The notes beneath the pieces are model-generated. The model ran no database searches and was not told where the DNA came from. It saw only the letters and a list, made by a program, of their open reading frames with translations. 64,000 bases of DNA, taken from the NCBI RefSeq assembly GCF_014356525.2, contig NC_052518.1, positions 98,477,422 through 98,541,421 of the forward strand, written 5' to 3'. This document shows positions 1-13,000 of the stretch, piece after piece. The stretch comes from Nilaparvata lugens (lineage: Eukaryota; Arthropoda; Insecta; Hemiptera; Delphacidae). Each line of letters starts with the position of its first letter. The stretch's first letter is position 1. A program made the translations under genes and the position numbers.

Positions 1-2147
1 ACTTTAAAAAGACAACTAAAAAAAAATTATCGAATTTCACAATTTAGACAAAGGAAAAAGTACTCTGAAAACAATAATTACTTATACACATATACATACA
101 AAAGTCTGATCGTAGTTTCAAATATGAGCAAGGAAAGTTGTGTGAGTGTACCACACCAGATTTTTAGAATTCGTGGCTGTAGCTCAAGCCTTCTTTTTCC
201 AGTCAAGCAAAAAACTATTGTAAGCCTATTTTAATAATTATTTTTATTTGTAAAAATATGTCTTGTATTTGGCAATAAATTCATTATTTCATTAATCTAC
301 TGTGCATATTGTTTGTTGTTTTCTTCACACTCATGAATGTATCAGCTCCCAGATGATAAAGACAGATTATAAAAAAGCCAATTCCCATTTCAAGGATTCA
401 AGAACTTACTAGACATCATTGCATAGGGTGAAATAGATTTTTGATATAACAAACATTGGATAGGGCGATGTTTTTGGTGTGTAGTTGTAATATGTTTCAT
501 CTTTGAATCATTCCTAATCCCAACTGATTGCATTATTTCAAATCAACTTCCATTTAAATTATTTCAATGGAAGTATGGCTACTAAGTTAAAGTTACTCAA
601 ATTTTCAATAAAATAATTTCTGTAAATAAAAATAAATAATTTATTGTTTTCAAGTAACTGAAAAATGGCAAAAAACAGAAAGAATACGCCATTATTTTTT
701 AGGAATATTCAATAGTTGAATTATGGTCAAAATTATATTCTTATAAAGGACAATACATAGGTGAAAGATTCCGTGAATAATCTCTCAGTTGAGCATTAAA
801 CATCAAATAATTGGACTACGAATTGGATATTGTAAATAAAAAATATTCTTGTTTGTAAAAATGGTATATAATTATAAAGATTTCTCATCATTTACATATG
901 TGATTTTTATTATACATAAACACATTTCAAGGGAAGATGATCATTAATACTATTTAAAGAATGACGTTGATTATATTTCTTGAGTATACTGATTGCAATC
1001 TATATTGATTGATATCACACGAAGCAAAAAATATTATGGAACTAGAAACCATGCTAAACAGCATACAATGTGAAATAATAATCTGAAAACATAGTGTTTT
1101 TGATAAAATGTTGAACTAAAAAAGTTTTCTTTCACAAGAAGCAAAGGAAATGATACACAAATTTACATTTGATTGATTAATATAGAACTAGAAACCATGC
1201 TAAACTGTATAGTGAAATAATAATGAGCTGAAAACATTTTATATGTTTCGATAGTTTGTGGAACTAAAAACTTAATAAAATAAGAATTGGTTACCTATAA
1301 AGAAAGCAATATCAAATACATGGTAGTAAGAGTTGCAGTATATAATGCGTTAAAAAATAAAATTATACATAATAGTCAATATCCTTATAATATGATTCAA
1401 TAAATTACAAATTCATATTCTAAATAACAAAGCTCAATTGAATATTATTGCTTTGCTATTTAAGAATGTGAGCAGTGAACGTTACAATTTTGAGTATTGA
1501 AGATTGCCAAATCAATTTTTTATTATATTTATAGCAGATTCATACCCTGGTAAGCTAACTTATCCAGACACCCAACTTCCTGATAAATGAGGACGATTGA
1601 AGTTTTAAACATGGTTCCTTATAAAGTATTGAAATTACCTGATAACATAATATCGTTATGAATAAAAGCTTAAGAACCGAACTTGTATTAGCGGAGAAAG
1701 CAGGAAATATTTTGAACAGCTGGATGTCGAAATCAAGAGCTACCAATGCTTATTGTTATACAAAAACGAAACAAGAAATTCACAAGGTGAGCAAAACAAT
1801 ATAAATTCCTTAATAGTATTTGCATGTTGGCCTAATAATAGTAACATTGGATAAGTTAACGAGTCTGATGAATGGTCAACTTGAAATACTAACATTTACA
1901 ATATATATTACAGAAAGTGATTACACAAGGACTTTACAACTTCAAAAGCACCTAAAACATTAATCAAATTACAAACATAATTGAGAGGTGACTTTTTGTT
2001 TTAAAACACAAAATAAACTGGAGATTGACACTCTACAAGCGCCACGGTAGAAAGTTTTGTTTAAATGGAAAGTACAAAATGTGTGGAAAGACTCCTAGTA
2101 CAGCAAATCAAGCACAAGTATATTCCAGGTGAACAAGTATCCTTTTA
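1..2147. other. AT-rich non-coding stretch
   Basis: No convincing gene is visible; all open frames are short and of random character. A diverged direct duplication of about 55 bp lies near 1035-1090 and 1182-1235. Both copies share a core reading GGAACTAGAAACCATGCTAA and then a run of GTGAAATAATAAT. This is probably intron or intergenic DNA. Confidence 0.5.
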
Positions 2148-2151
2148 TTTT

Positions 2152-2394
2152 AAACACGACGGTGCATTAACTCCTTCACTGTAAAGTTTGGAATTTCCTA
2201 CATGAAAATCTTTTTCAGATTCAACACCGTTGGATTTCTCACTGTGGGGTTTCATAAAGAATAAATTATGTTTGACATTAACTAGAAAATTTCAATGACT
2301 TGATGAATAGTTAGATGTTATGTTTGATATACTGGAACAAGTGTGGCAAAGTCAACTAATGACATTAAATATGTATTATGGAATGTCTCATTAA
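2152..2394 (+). pseudogene. mariner/Tc1-superfamily transposase remnant
   Basis: One frame, broken by several stop codons, reads as the C-terminal half of a mariner-like transposase. The sequence HDGAL near 2155 matches the region of the second catalytic aspartate (usually QDGAPPH). The sequence STPLDFSLWGFIKNK near 2221-2265 matches the third-aspartate block (usually PDLTPLDFFLWG). It ends with a helix reading ILEQVWQS, typical of the family C-terminus. The stretch between the two blocks is shorter than usual, so there is an internal deletion as well as at least four nonsense codons. No inverted repeats were found around it. The superfamily is fairly clear; the exact lineage is not. Confidence 0.6.
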
Positions 2395-2866
2395 AAATAA
2401 TGATAATCGACTCCAGCTGGAGAATAATTAAAATTGATATTTAACAGATTTTCAGGCTAATTGAAATTTAGAACATTTCTAATGCATCTCGAGTATGCTA
2501 AAACATATTAGAGGAAAAATTCAGGTAACTCATAAGTTGTTACCTACCATACTTCTCATGTATCATGGCTAAGAATGGTATTCAATCTAACTATAATATT
2601 TTTCACAAAAATCATACATTTTCCATCCAAGAAACATTGAAGTAGACAAGGCTACGATAACTGATCTGATTCAAGAACACAAATTTCTTGTTTAGTTAAT
2701 ACAATTTATTAATAATCATAATTCCAGGATAATCAAGAGAGATTTACAATGGATGAATTTTACTCAATGTTCAGCTCTTGGAGTTTCCTCAATGTTCATG
2801 TGTTTCAACATTCAAGGAGTAGGCCTACTGGTATCTATTGTCTCAAAGTTAAGCTCATAATAAAAC

Positions 2867-3177
2867 AAACTGCACTAATATTAAGTGGGAAATCTTTGAA
2901 AGACGGGAGAAACAAGGTATTAATTATTAAGTCGGAAAGATTGGAGAAACAAGGTATTAATTATCAAGTCGGAAAGTTCCAAGTTGGCAAAGGGACTACA
3001 ATGACCTATAATAGATTACCTACCATTTTCAATTCAACGTAAACTGCACTAATATTAGGCAGAAAATCTTTGAAAGATTGGAGAAACAAGGTATTAATTA
3101 TTAAGTCGGAAAGTTCGAAGTTGGCAAAGGGACTAAAATGACCTATAATAGATTACCTACCATTTTCAATTCAACGA
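2867..3177. repeat. diverged tandem duplication with nested repeat
   Basis: Unit 1 (2867-3040) and unit 2 (3041-3177) both begin AAACTGCACTAATATTA and end with the same block ending TTTTCAATTCAACG. Unit 1 is longer because a piece of about 36 bp, beginning GGAGAAACAAGGTATTAAT, is itself duplicated near 2907 and 2943. Confidence 0.8.
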
Positions 3178-5620
3178 GATTTTTTTTCAAGAATTACACA
3201 GACAACGCTAATCTATGCAAAGCGATCTCACCTATTATTCAAATTTGTTTGAACTTCCAGATGGACAATTTCCAATCAAAATTGAAGCAATAAATAAAAT
3301 CAAGTTGAAAAGAGAATTAGTAGTTTTCCAAATAAGTAATGCTTCCAAATTAAGTTTGAATAGGACATTTGAGTTTAGAATACGTTTGGTTGATTCATAG
3401 TGCTGGTGATCATTTGACATTAAATTTAAATTTTGCTATATTAAAAAGTCAGAAGCTCCAGTGACAAGCTTTATAGTTATTCAACTAATTGATAACGAAC
3501 TGAAATTTAGCGTGTAGAGTACATAATACAGAAATAATTCAATAATTGACAAAAGCCAGATTGAGAAATAGACTCAATGAGAACACTATCTTAATAATTC
3601 CTTCCATATTATTATATTATGCCTAATCAATGAAAACGTTCGTCAGGAAAGGATTGGGGATTTCAATAAATGTTATCTTTATATACATTAATATTGAAAT
3701 AAAAGCGTAGTAAAAATGTAAAATTCCAGTAAAAAATGCATCCTCCATGGATGTGTAAAAGAGGCACAATACTTGTTCTGACATTCAATCCTGCCAATAA
3801 TAATCACGAATTAGATAACTGAAATAAATTCAATATGCAAAGCTCAACTATTCTAAAATGGTGTTTACTTTATTACAGCCCTGATCCTCTTCACAGTTTT
3901 AGAGAGATTTAAATATTAAGCTATGTTCAGCAATGTTTTGTGGAGACATCTGGAGAATTTCACTTTACAAAATTATCCGCGATATGAAGATTTTTTTAGA
4001 AATAAGCGACATTAAGTCATAACCATTCACAACATTATCTCAACACAGCTACCATTAATTAACTAACACTTCCTTAATAAGCTATTCCGATGTTTTCAGC
4101 TTCGGAATGTAATCTTATCAAATTGGTGTATATTAAGTGCATTCCGATTAATAAAACTAATGTATTATTTCATCAACTCATACACAACTATTAATCATAA
4201 CATATAATGAGACATTAAATATTCTACAATATATAGGCTAGTAAAATAATAATTGAAAGTATTATCAGAGACGAATAATGCAATTAACGGTATCTTTTCT
4301 CTATGATATTATGATTTAATGTACAATTTTATTATGTATACAAGGTTTATCAATAATTATTCATAAAATTACCATTCAGGTGTAACTTGCAACGAAAATT
4401 ACAGTAATATAATAAAAGAATAATAATGAGTGACCCAATAAGAGTACACGATTCAATGAACTCAATTTCAAAATAGATAAAACAAATTAATAAAATAAAT
4501 TTAAAAAACCAATAATAAGAATGATGAATGAATCACAGGCGGTGTGTATTATCTGGTAGTTGGAGTTCCTATGAAGTTGAATCTTGAATGGGAAAAGGTT
4601 CAGTATTAAGTTCTCAATTTAAAATTGTGAGATCAATTCCCAATCCCTTCTTTTGAATTTTACAGCAATATCTTCCAAAGGGCAAAAATGTTAACAAATT
4701 CAGAATCGTGCTCTCTTATTTCTATGATATATTCATTACATTCTTTAAACATTACTTTAGTTCCTTGGTTGGATACTATTAATAAAAGTTCATAACTTCT
4801 AAAATAGATAAATTTTCCTATCATGTTTTTTTTATACTCGTTTGTATAGCAATATTGAAATAAAATTATAGAAACAGCATGAAATTCATACAGGAGAGAA
4901 TGCAAGGTTCACAAACAAGCATCTAAATTTGTATTACAATTTACAATAAGCGTAAATTCAAATGTTTCTACAAAATGAAGCTGAAAATCTCAACAACCCA
5001 AAAAAGGTCGGTCTGCTATTGAATGAAGTAGCAGATTTTCTCTATCCAATGTAATTTAGACCTACTGCACAAGCAATTCGACTACATTCTTGAATACATC
5101 GAAATTAGGCTGAATCCTTTTCCTTATTAGGCTGAATTAACCCGAATGCACTTGAAATATTAACTCAGATTAAGCAACTGATAACATTGAAGATTTGAGC
5201 TCAGATAGCAGAAGAAAATGATGATCACATGAATATCTTCGACCATTGTCTAGTTATTATGAAGTGTTCATCTTCTCCTCTACTATCAGCTTCAATTCAT
5301 AATTATAGATATTTACACTTGCAAAACACGCTATATACTTCACATGCCATGCATGAAAATGCTTTCATTGTGGTACACAATTAAAATGTACATGAGTATT
5401 TCCATAAATGCAACCGAAGTCATAACTTCTATCTAATAAAACTGCTAACAACATTTGCTTTTTTTCGGTTTTTGTCTAGGTCTTATGATGACTGTATCAG
5501 TAGGACGCTCCTTTAGTTCCTTCTTAGTGCGCAGTACCAGCCTAGTTATTGCCATAAACATCTGAAAAACAATACATCATTGGATACAGCAAAATCAAAG
5601 AATTCCTTACAGAAAAAAGT
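3178..5620. other. AT-rich non-coding stretch
   Basis: Nothing with coding character was seen on either strand. The small open frames on the minus strand near 3235-3420 and 4660-4905 have no recognisable motif and no splice context. Confidence 0.5.
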
Positions 5621-5961
5621 ATAAATCTGAGTACCCTTTTAAATTACTTAGTCACATGTTTCGGCTACTAATGCCATTTTCAAATTATGTGAAAATAAAT
5701 GAATACTGTTTTTATTTACAAATCTATTGATTCATATTCAATCTACACATAACAATCTATTATGATTTATCATAAAATCTATCCAATTTACATTGTAATC
5801 TTTATTCTTGTGAATATTATTATGTGATTGTATGTATGAATTTGCACAAAGAACAAATATAAGCCAACAAGTTTCACTTGAAACATGTCAATCACTTGAA
5901 AATGGCATTAGTAGCCGAAACATGTCGTGACAAAATAATTTAAAAGGGTACTCAGATTTAT
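5621..5961. mobile_element. foldback/MITE-like element, about 340 bp
   Basis: The two ends are inverted copies of each other over about 65-70 bp. The left arm (5621-5690) contains ACATGTTTCGGCTACTAATG. The right arm (about 5893-5961) contains its complement CATTAGTAGCCGAAACATGT. Both arms continue outward to GTACCCTTTTAAATTA and its complement. The interior is AT-rich with no open frame. This is non-autonomous; no clear target duplication was found. Confidence 0.75.
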
Positions 5962-6061
5962 ATTTTTATTTATATTAAAAGTAGGTAGCCCTAAAGAAAA
6001 AATACATTCCTTACAGAGTACAGAAATCCGCACATTGAACATTCATCAGGCAGTTTTTGCA

Positions 6062-8640
6062 GATAATTGTCATGAACCAGAAGGTTTGACAAACCTCCAA
6101 ACATCAGTTTCTTCTTTAGGAAGAGAAATGATTTTTTCAATTTTAAAAACTAAAAGCTGATCAGACAGTTTTGGCTGACAGAGTAAAGACGCTGAGGAGA
6201 GGTAGAAGTTCTGGGGCTAGCATTCTAGTCTCCCCTCCAGCCAGCTAGTGGAAAAAGCTTTCCACTTTTCTTCTGAATAATTTCACAAACTTTTCCATCG
6301 CCTACCTCCAGAGACAGACCGAGCTGACCCGTGGATGGACATCCCCTGGTTTTCCATTCAGACCATGGCAACTTAGGATGGACGTCAACTGTATAACGGT
6401 ATCGTTCCAATCTAAATTTATTTTCCATATTGTTTTTAATTTTTAGAAATTCCAAATTAATTATGCCTTGAATCATGTTTTTAAAACTTTCATATAACTT
6501 GTTTAAATAAAAAACACAATAATCAAATAGTCCATCACAATTCTGTTTAACGTTTTGTAAAGTCATTGGCAACAAGTTTATTTCTAATTTTTAAAATTGA
6601 TTGAATGCTCAAAATTCCATAACCTTTCTTAATTGTTTTGTGTATTAAAATAGATGTAGGATAACTAATTTTATAAAGCCAAAATATGTTAAAATTCACA
6701 TTTAAATCTCACAGAAATTTTTCCATTTCAATAAAATAAATCTGACTCCTATCAGATTTATTGATAAAAACAATCATTAAAAATGTTTTCCTTTCAAATT
6801 CCAAAAAACATCTAGTTGATAATATTAAAAAAAAAAACCAACTGCTTTTGCTTTATACCATCAAATGCTACGCAACAAAAATTTTACAGTGTTACCGTCT
6901 GGGAACTGGTGGATCGCCCCCTTTTTTTCAAAAGTTTTTTAATGTGGTAATTGAAATGATTGATTTCTCTGTTTGCTCAATTAGTTGTATCATTCGAGAA
7001 GTAAGTCGAGATGTCTGAACTGATTGCTAGTACACATGTGTCATTGATTGTTTCGATTCCTTCCTTAAAGATTTTGAACATGTTTGATTATAATATAATC
7101 ACTTTTACAGAAAAGTGAAACAAAAGATTTTTATTTCCCCGTCCCTCAAATTATAAAATACATAAATATATTTGCAAAACTCAAATCAAAAGTTCTTGAA
7201 ATTAAATGGAACTAAAAACTGGCGTTTGATCAGTGAACTTACTCCAATACGAAATAGCAAACCATTTTGAATGAATTTTTATTACAGGAAGAAAGTGTAT
7301 TGTTATTTCGAAGTAAGTTGTGTGTTCAATGGATGTTTTATTTCAATGCCAAGATTATTAACTATCTGAGCCCACTAATTGATGAAATATTAAGTGCAAA
7401 GGCTATATAGATTTTTATTTGAATTATTATTATATATTGTCATTGAATAGCAGTCAACGCAAATGAGCGTGAGAAGAGTCATCCTACAGTTATTGCTTAT
7501 TGGTATTTTTTGCTTTCTATTGTTTCATGCCTGACCTAGATCAATCATCCAGCTATACTGCATGTTATACAAATGTATAAAATGTATCTCGTTTTTATGA
7601 ATTGTGCTAGGAAATATGTCCTCAACTACTCTAAAACTGACTTGCGTACTGTTCAAACTTCCAAACTTAATTTGGGAACAGCAAAAAAATTATCACAGGA
7701 ATATAACCTTTACATTCCCGCTAATGCTGATCTTGAGTGTTTGTCCGCTCAAATCTTCGTCTTATTAAAGAAAGTTTCAATGATATTTTAGAATATCAGA
7801 AAGAGCGTGATGGAGCGATTCAATACATTATAGATCGAGTCCCACTTTCAGATACGTTAAAAGATAGCTATCCCGGTTTATATGTCCTTGAAAACTACTT
7901 AAGAAGAAATTTCAGACTAGCAAGCGCAGGAGAACAAAGCCTTGAAAATACACCAAATAAACTATTAACACTTTCTGCCAGCAAAACTAACGTATTTTCC
8001 CCCTGAACCAATTAAAACAAATTCATGTACTCAAACAGAAAGTCTCACTACAGATTCTTACACTCAAAGCGAAACAATTAATACCTATACGAATTTTTGC
8101 ATCCCAACCGAAACACTTGAAAAAAATTCAGATACAGAAACCGAAATGGCTGACAGAAAGAGGCCTTTTATTACACCACCAACCTATTCTGCCTCACCAC
8201 ACGAAAACATACATGACTTTTTCGGTAGCTTTAATACGACCTCAAAGTCAAATTCATGGAGTTCAGAAGATTTTTCACTCTACTTACCATTCTATCTAAA
8301 AGGTAGTGCCGCTCACTACTTTGACAGATTACATAAACAAAATACTTTAAATTACGAAAACGTACAAAAGGAAATGACAGAATAGTTTGAACCAGTAGCA
8401 CACATTGAAAAACTCGAAATCGAACTTGCAAACAGAAAAATGTCTCGTTCAGAAACAATACAGAATTACATGGCACACATGCAGTTTTTGTGTAGACAAA
8501 TAGACCCACAAATGGGTGAAACGCGAAAAGTGAGGTACATAATGCGAGGACTTTTACCTCACATACTCGATAAAATTTGCATGTTTCCAATAATGGAACA
8601 GCTCAATAAATAATGCATTCATAATATCAAATGTGAATAG
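6062..8640 (+). pseudogene. gypsy copy A: truncated 5' leader and gag
   Basis: This segment is colinear with 39542-42045 (gypsy copy B), including the leader, the gag start near 7616 and most of the Gag N-terminal half. The gag reading frame is broken. The N-terminal piece ends in a different frame from the main piece at about 7740, a further frame change follows the threonine/glutamine-rich stretch (about 8000), and a TAG sits at about 8382 within the sequence copy B reads as TEYFEPV. Homology fades near 8620-8640, before the zinc knuckles. The leader of A also lacks, or has swapped, a block present in B near 6930-7130. It is a dead, deleted copy of the same family. Confidence 0.75.
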
Positions 8641-8920
8641 TAAAATTATATAAGAATCTTTTTCAACCTCGAGCTAATGAACAAATGAGTGGTCAACAAT
8701 GATCAACAATGTCCCAGGAACGAATGAGTGGTCTAGCTAACATCAAATAGTTCTGTCCCCAGATCTTGAAGAATTGGTGAAGGAATTACCCCATGCAAAG
8801 GTCAGGCGAGTTCTACTTAATTAAACAGGTGTGTTAAACAACTTATAGTATAGAAATTTTAGTTTCAATTACTTAGCAAGTTAAGTAGATCTAATACTCT
8901 GCTGCAGTCTACATCTTAAT

Positions 8921-9375
8921 GCTGTGCAAAGGCTAAAAATAAACTTTCTACTGGTGCTATTTTTCAGAGTTTTTCGATTTGTATATTATCACGCTATCAA
9001 AATTTTTTAAAAATATCAATTTTTGAGAAAGTTATTCAATTTACAAAAAAAACTCAACTAAACGTTATTTTTGGTATTTTTTAGTAAATTGAATAACCTT
9101 CTCAAGAATTAATGTTTTCAGAAAATGTTTGTTTTATTCAATCAACAATACCATGAAGAATTTATCCTTTGAATTTCATGGATTTATCTCGTACCGAATT
9201 TGAAATGCTCTGTCCCAAAAATTCAAACTTCAGGCGCTCATATCTCAAAAAGTAATGATCGGAAAAAAATGTTTTCCTGGGAAAATTTTTTCATTTTGAT
9301 AGCTTGATGATATACAAATCGAAAAGCCTGGGAAAATATCACGAGTAGAAAGATTACTCTTAGCCTTTGCACAGC
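8921..9375. mobile_element. MITE-like element with about 85-bp inverted repeats
   Basis: The left end starts GCTGTGCAAAGGCTAA and the right end closes with the complement TTAGCCTTTGCACAGC. The arms match imperfectly for about 85 bp; the left arm contains TCGATTTGTATATTATCA and the right arm contains its near-complement. There is no open frame. It lies inside the gap between the gag part and the integrase scrap of gypsy copy A. Confidence 0.75.
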
Positions 9376-9576
9376 CTGTTTTCATATTGTGTACGGTACC
9401 TATTTCGAACATAAAAATAGTTTAATCAGATATTTTGTGTTACTAGTCCAGTCACTATATACATTGGTGCTTGCAATTTACATTGTGGTTATGATTTTTT
9501 AATATATATTAATTTACTATTATAAGTCCAGAACCAAATTCTACATGCAAAATTCCCTTGTGCTATATACAGAGTG

Positions 9577-9930
9577 GCCCAAAAACCTCGTATTTTCGGT
9601 TCTTTTCCCAGTTTTCAGCTATTTCCGCCAAAATCAGTGATCGGACAGAAAAATTTGCTTCAGCAATTTCAAAGTTTATAAAATTCTGAATAAAATGGGA
9701 TCATTCGGAACTCTTTATTTCCAATGAGTACTGAGTTATGATTTTTAAAAAATTGGGTAAATTTTAAGAAAAAAATCAATTTTGATGATATTCAGTTTGA
9801 TCAACAATATATCCCCATTGTTACAATCTAGATGTAAAATTCAAAATCCTTCTGGGCGTGATTTTGTGCTCTACAATCTGAGACTAGGTAGAGCGCTCTA
9901 TCTCATATAGATTTCCAGGTACACCTGACA
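9577..9930. repeat. dispersed-repeat-like AT-rich segment
   Basis: It begins TACAGAGTGGCCCAAAAA, a terminal-type motif resembling TACAGAGTGGGTGAAAAG at 63323. The rest is low-complexity AT-rich sequence with no open frame. It is probably one end of a non-autonomous element; the family was not identified. Confidence 0.35.
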
Positions 9931-9931
9931 A

Positions 9932-10076
9932 CAATGCTCCTTGTATTGTGAAAAGAGCAGATAAAATAACTGCGCGAAAATTACGTAACTATACCCTACG
10001 CGATGATATTCTCTTTTATAAAGAGCAAACTAAAACAGGACTGCAATACCTTTTGGCAGTACCAGGTAATGCTATG
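9932..10076 (+). pseudogene. integrase scrap of gypsy copy A
   Basis: The segment matches 48040-48184 of gypsy copy B, the region just before the integrase zinc finger. It reads NYTLRDDILFYKEQTKTG in one frame. Homology stops abruptly after GGTAATGCTAT, where the satellite array begins. Everything from the middle of gag to this point of copy A has been lost or replaced by other repeats. Confidence 0.85.
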
Positions 10077-13000
10077 GCACTGAAAGCGTAATTTCAGAGC
10101 CCAAAATTTGAGAGTGGTATCATATGATAGCTGAAGATTTGTTTCATCGATTTCCACCACATTCTCATGGCAAACACCTTCCCTTGGGGCGACAAGGGAC
10201 CTGGTTACTCATGACCCTTCACCACCCCCGCTGACAGCGTAATTGTTGCGCCCAAACTTTGAAGAGGTATCATATAATAGGTGAAGTTTTGGTTCATCTA
10301 TTTCCATCATATTCTCTTGGAAAACTCCTTCCCGGGGGGCGGCAAGGGACCTGGTAACCTACAGCTCTTCCCATCACTGAAAGCGTAATTTCCGAGCCCA
10401 AAATTTGAGAGTGGTATTATATGATAGCTGAAGACTTGTTTCATCGATTTCCACCATATTTTATTGAAAACTTCTTCCCTGGGGGTAGCGAGGGACCTGC
10501 TTACCCATAGCCCTTCCCATTACTGAAAGCGTTATTTTTGAGCCCAAAATTTGATAGTGGTATCATATGATAGCTGAAGACTTGTTTCTTCGATTTCCAC
10601 CACATTCTCTTGAAAACTCCTTCCCTGGGGGCGGCAAGGGACCTGGTTACCCACCCACAGCTCTTCCCATTACTGAAAGCGTAATATTTGAGCCAAAAAT
10701 TTGATGGTGGTATCATATGATAGCAGAAGACTTGTTCAATCGATTTCCACAACATATTCTTGGGAAACTCCTTCCCTGGGGACGGCAGGAAACCTGGTTA
10801 TCTACAGACCTTTCCATCACTGAAAGGGTATTTGTTGCGCCCAAAATTTGAAAGTGCTATCATATGAAGACTTGTTTCATCGATTTCCACCACATTCTCT
10901 TGAAAACTCCTTTCCTGGGGGCGGCAAGGACCTAGTTACCTACAGCTCTTCCCGTCACTGAAAGCGTAATTTTAAAGCCCAAAATCTGAGAGTGGTATCA
11001 TATGATAACTGAAGACTTGCTCTATCGATTCGTTTCTACGAATTCCACAACATTCTCTTGGAAAACTCCTTCCCTGGGGGTGGCAAGGGACCCGGTTACC
11101 CACAGCTCCTCCTGTCACTGAAAGCGTAATTTCCCAGCCCAAAATTTGAAAAAGGTATCATATGATAACTGAAAACTTTTTTCATAGATTTCCACTATAT
11201 TATCTTCGAAAACTCTTTCCCTGGGGGCGGCATGGAACCTGGTTACTTACGAACATTCCCCCCTCGTGATTGTTGAGCCCAAAAAGTTGAAGAGGTATCA
11301 TATGATAGGTGAAGTTTTGTTTCATCAATTTCTGCCACATTCTCTTTAAAACGCCTTCTCTGGGGGTGGCAAGGGACCTGGATACCCACAGCACTTCCCG
11401 TCACTGAAAGAATAATGTTTTCAAAATTAATGAGTCCAAAATTTGAGAGTGGTATTATATGATAGATGAAGACTTATTTCATCGATTTCCACCACATTCT
11501 CATGAAAAACACCTCCCCTTGGGGCGACAATTGACCTGGTTACTCATGAACCTTACCCCCCCCCCAATTACAGAGTAATTGTGGCGCCCATAGTTTTGAA
11601 GAGGTATCATATGATAGCTGAAGACTTGTTTCATCGATTTCCAACACATTCTCTTCAAAGCTCATTCCCTGGGGGTGGCAAGGGACCTGGTTACCCACAG
11701 CTCTTCCCATCACTAAAAGCGTAATTTCCGACCCCAAAGTTTGAAAGTAGTATCATATGATAGCTGAAGACTAGTTCCATCGATTTCCACCACATTCTTT
11801 CGGAAAAATCCTTCCCTGGGGGCGGCATGGAAACTGGTTACTCACGGAACTTCCCCCCTGCTGGCGGCATAATTTTGAGCCCAAAATCTTGAAGTAGTAT
11901 CATATGAAAGCTGAAGACTTGTTCCATTGATTTCCACCACATTCTCTTGAAAACTCTTTCCCTGGGGGTGGCAATGGACCCGGTTACCTACAGCTCCTCC
12001 CATCACTGAAAGCATAATTTTTGAGCGCAAAATCCGAGAGTTGTATCATATGATAGCTGAAGACTTGTTTCTTCGATTTCCACCACATTTTCTTGAAAAC
12101 TCCTTCCCTGGGGGCGGCAAGGGACCTGGTTACCTACAGCTCTTCACGTCACTGTAAGCATAATTTTTGAGCCCAAAATTTGAGAGTGGTATCATATGAT
12201 AGCTGATGACTGTTTAATCGATTTCCACCACATTCTCATGGATAACACCTTCCCTTGGGGCGACAAGTGACCTGGTTACTCATGAACCTTACCCCCCACC
12301 ACCAAATTACAGAGTAATTGTGGCACCCATAGTTTTGAAGAGGTATCATATGAAAGCTGAAGACTTGTTCCATTGATTTCCACCACATTCTCTTGAAAAC
12401 TCTTTCCCTGGGGGTGGCAATGGACCCGGTTACCTACAGCTCCTCCCATCACTGAAAGCATAATTTTTGAGCGCAAAATCCGAGAGTTGTATCATATGAT
12501 AGCTGAAGACTTGTTTCTTCGATTTCCACCACATTTTCTTGAAAACTCCTTCCCTGGGGGCGGCAAAGGACCTCGTTACCTACAGCTCTTCACGTCACTG
12601 TAAGCATAATTTTTGAGCCCAAAATTTGAGAGTGGTATCATATGATAGCTGATGACTGTTTAATCGATTTCCACCACATTCTCATGGATAACACCTTCCC
12701 TTGGGGCGACAAGTGACCTGGTTACTCATGAACCTTACCCCCCACCACCAAATTACAGAGTAATTGTGGCACCCATAGTTTTGAAGAGGTATCATATGAT
12801 AGCTGAAGACTTGTTTCATCGATTTCCGCCACATTCTCTTGAAAACTCCTTCCCTGGGGGCGGCAAGGGACCTGGTTACCCACAGCTCTTCCCATTACTG
12901 AAAGCGTAATATTTAAGCCAAAAATTTGATGGTGGTATCATATGATAGCAGAAGACTTGTTCCATCGATTTCCACAACATATTCTTGGGAAACTCCTTCC

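Noticed and set aside
6225..6575. Minus-strand frame of 116 codons, related to 39696-39911
   Set aside because: It is shared by both gypsy copies only because the leader is shared. The copy-B version is shorter and altered by indels, and no family was recognised.
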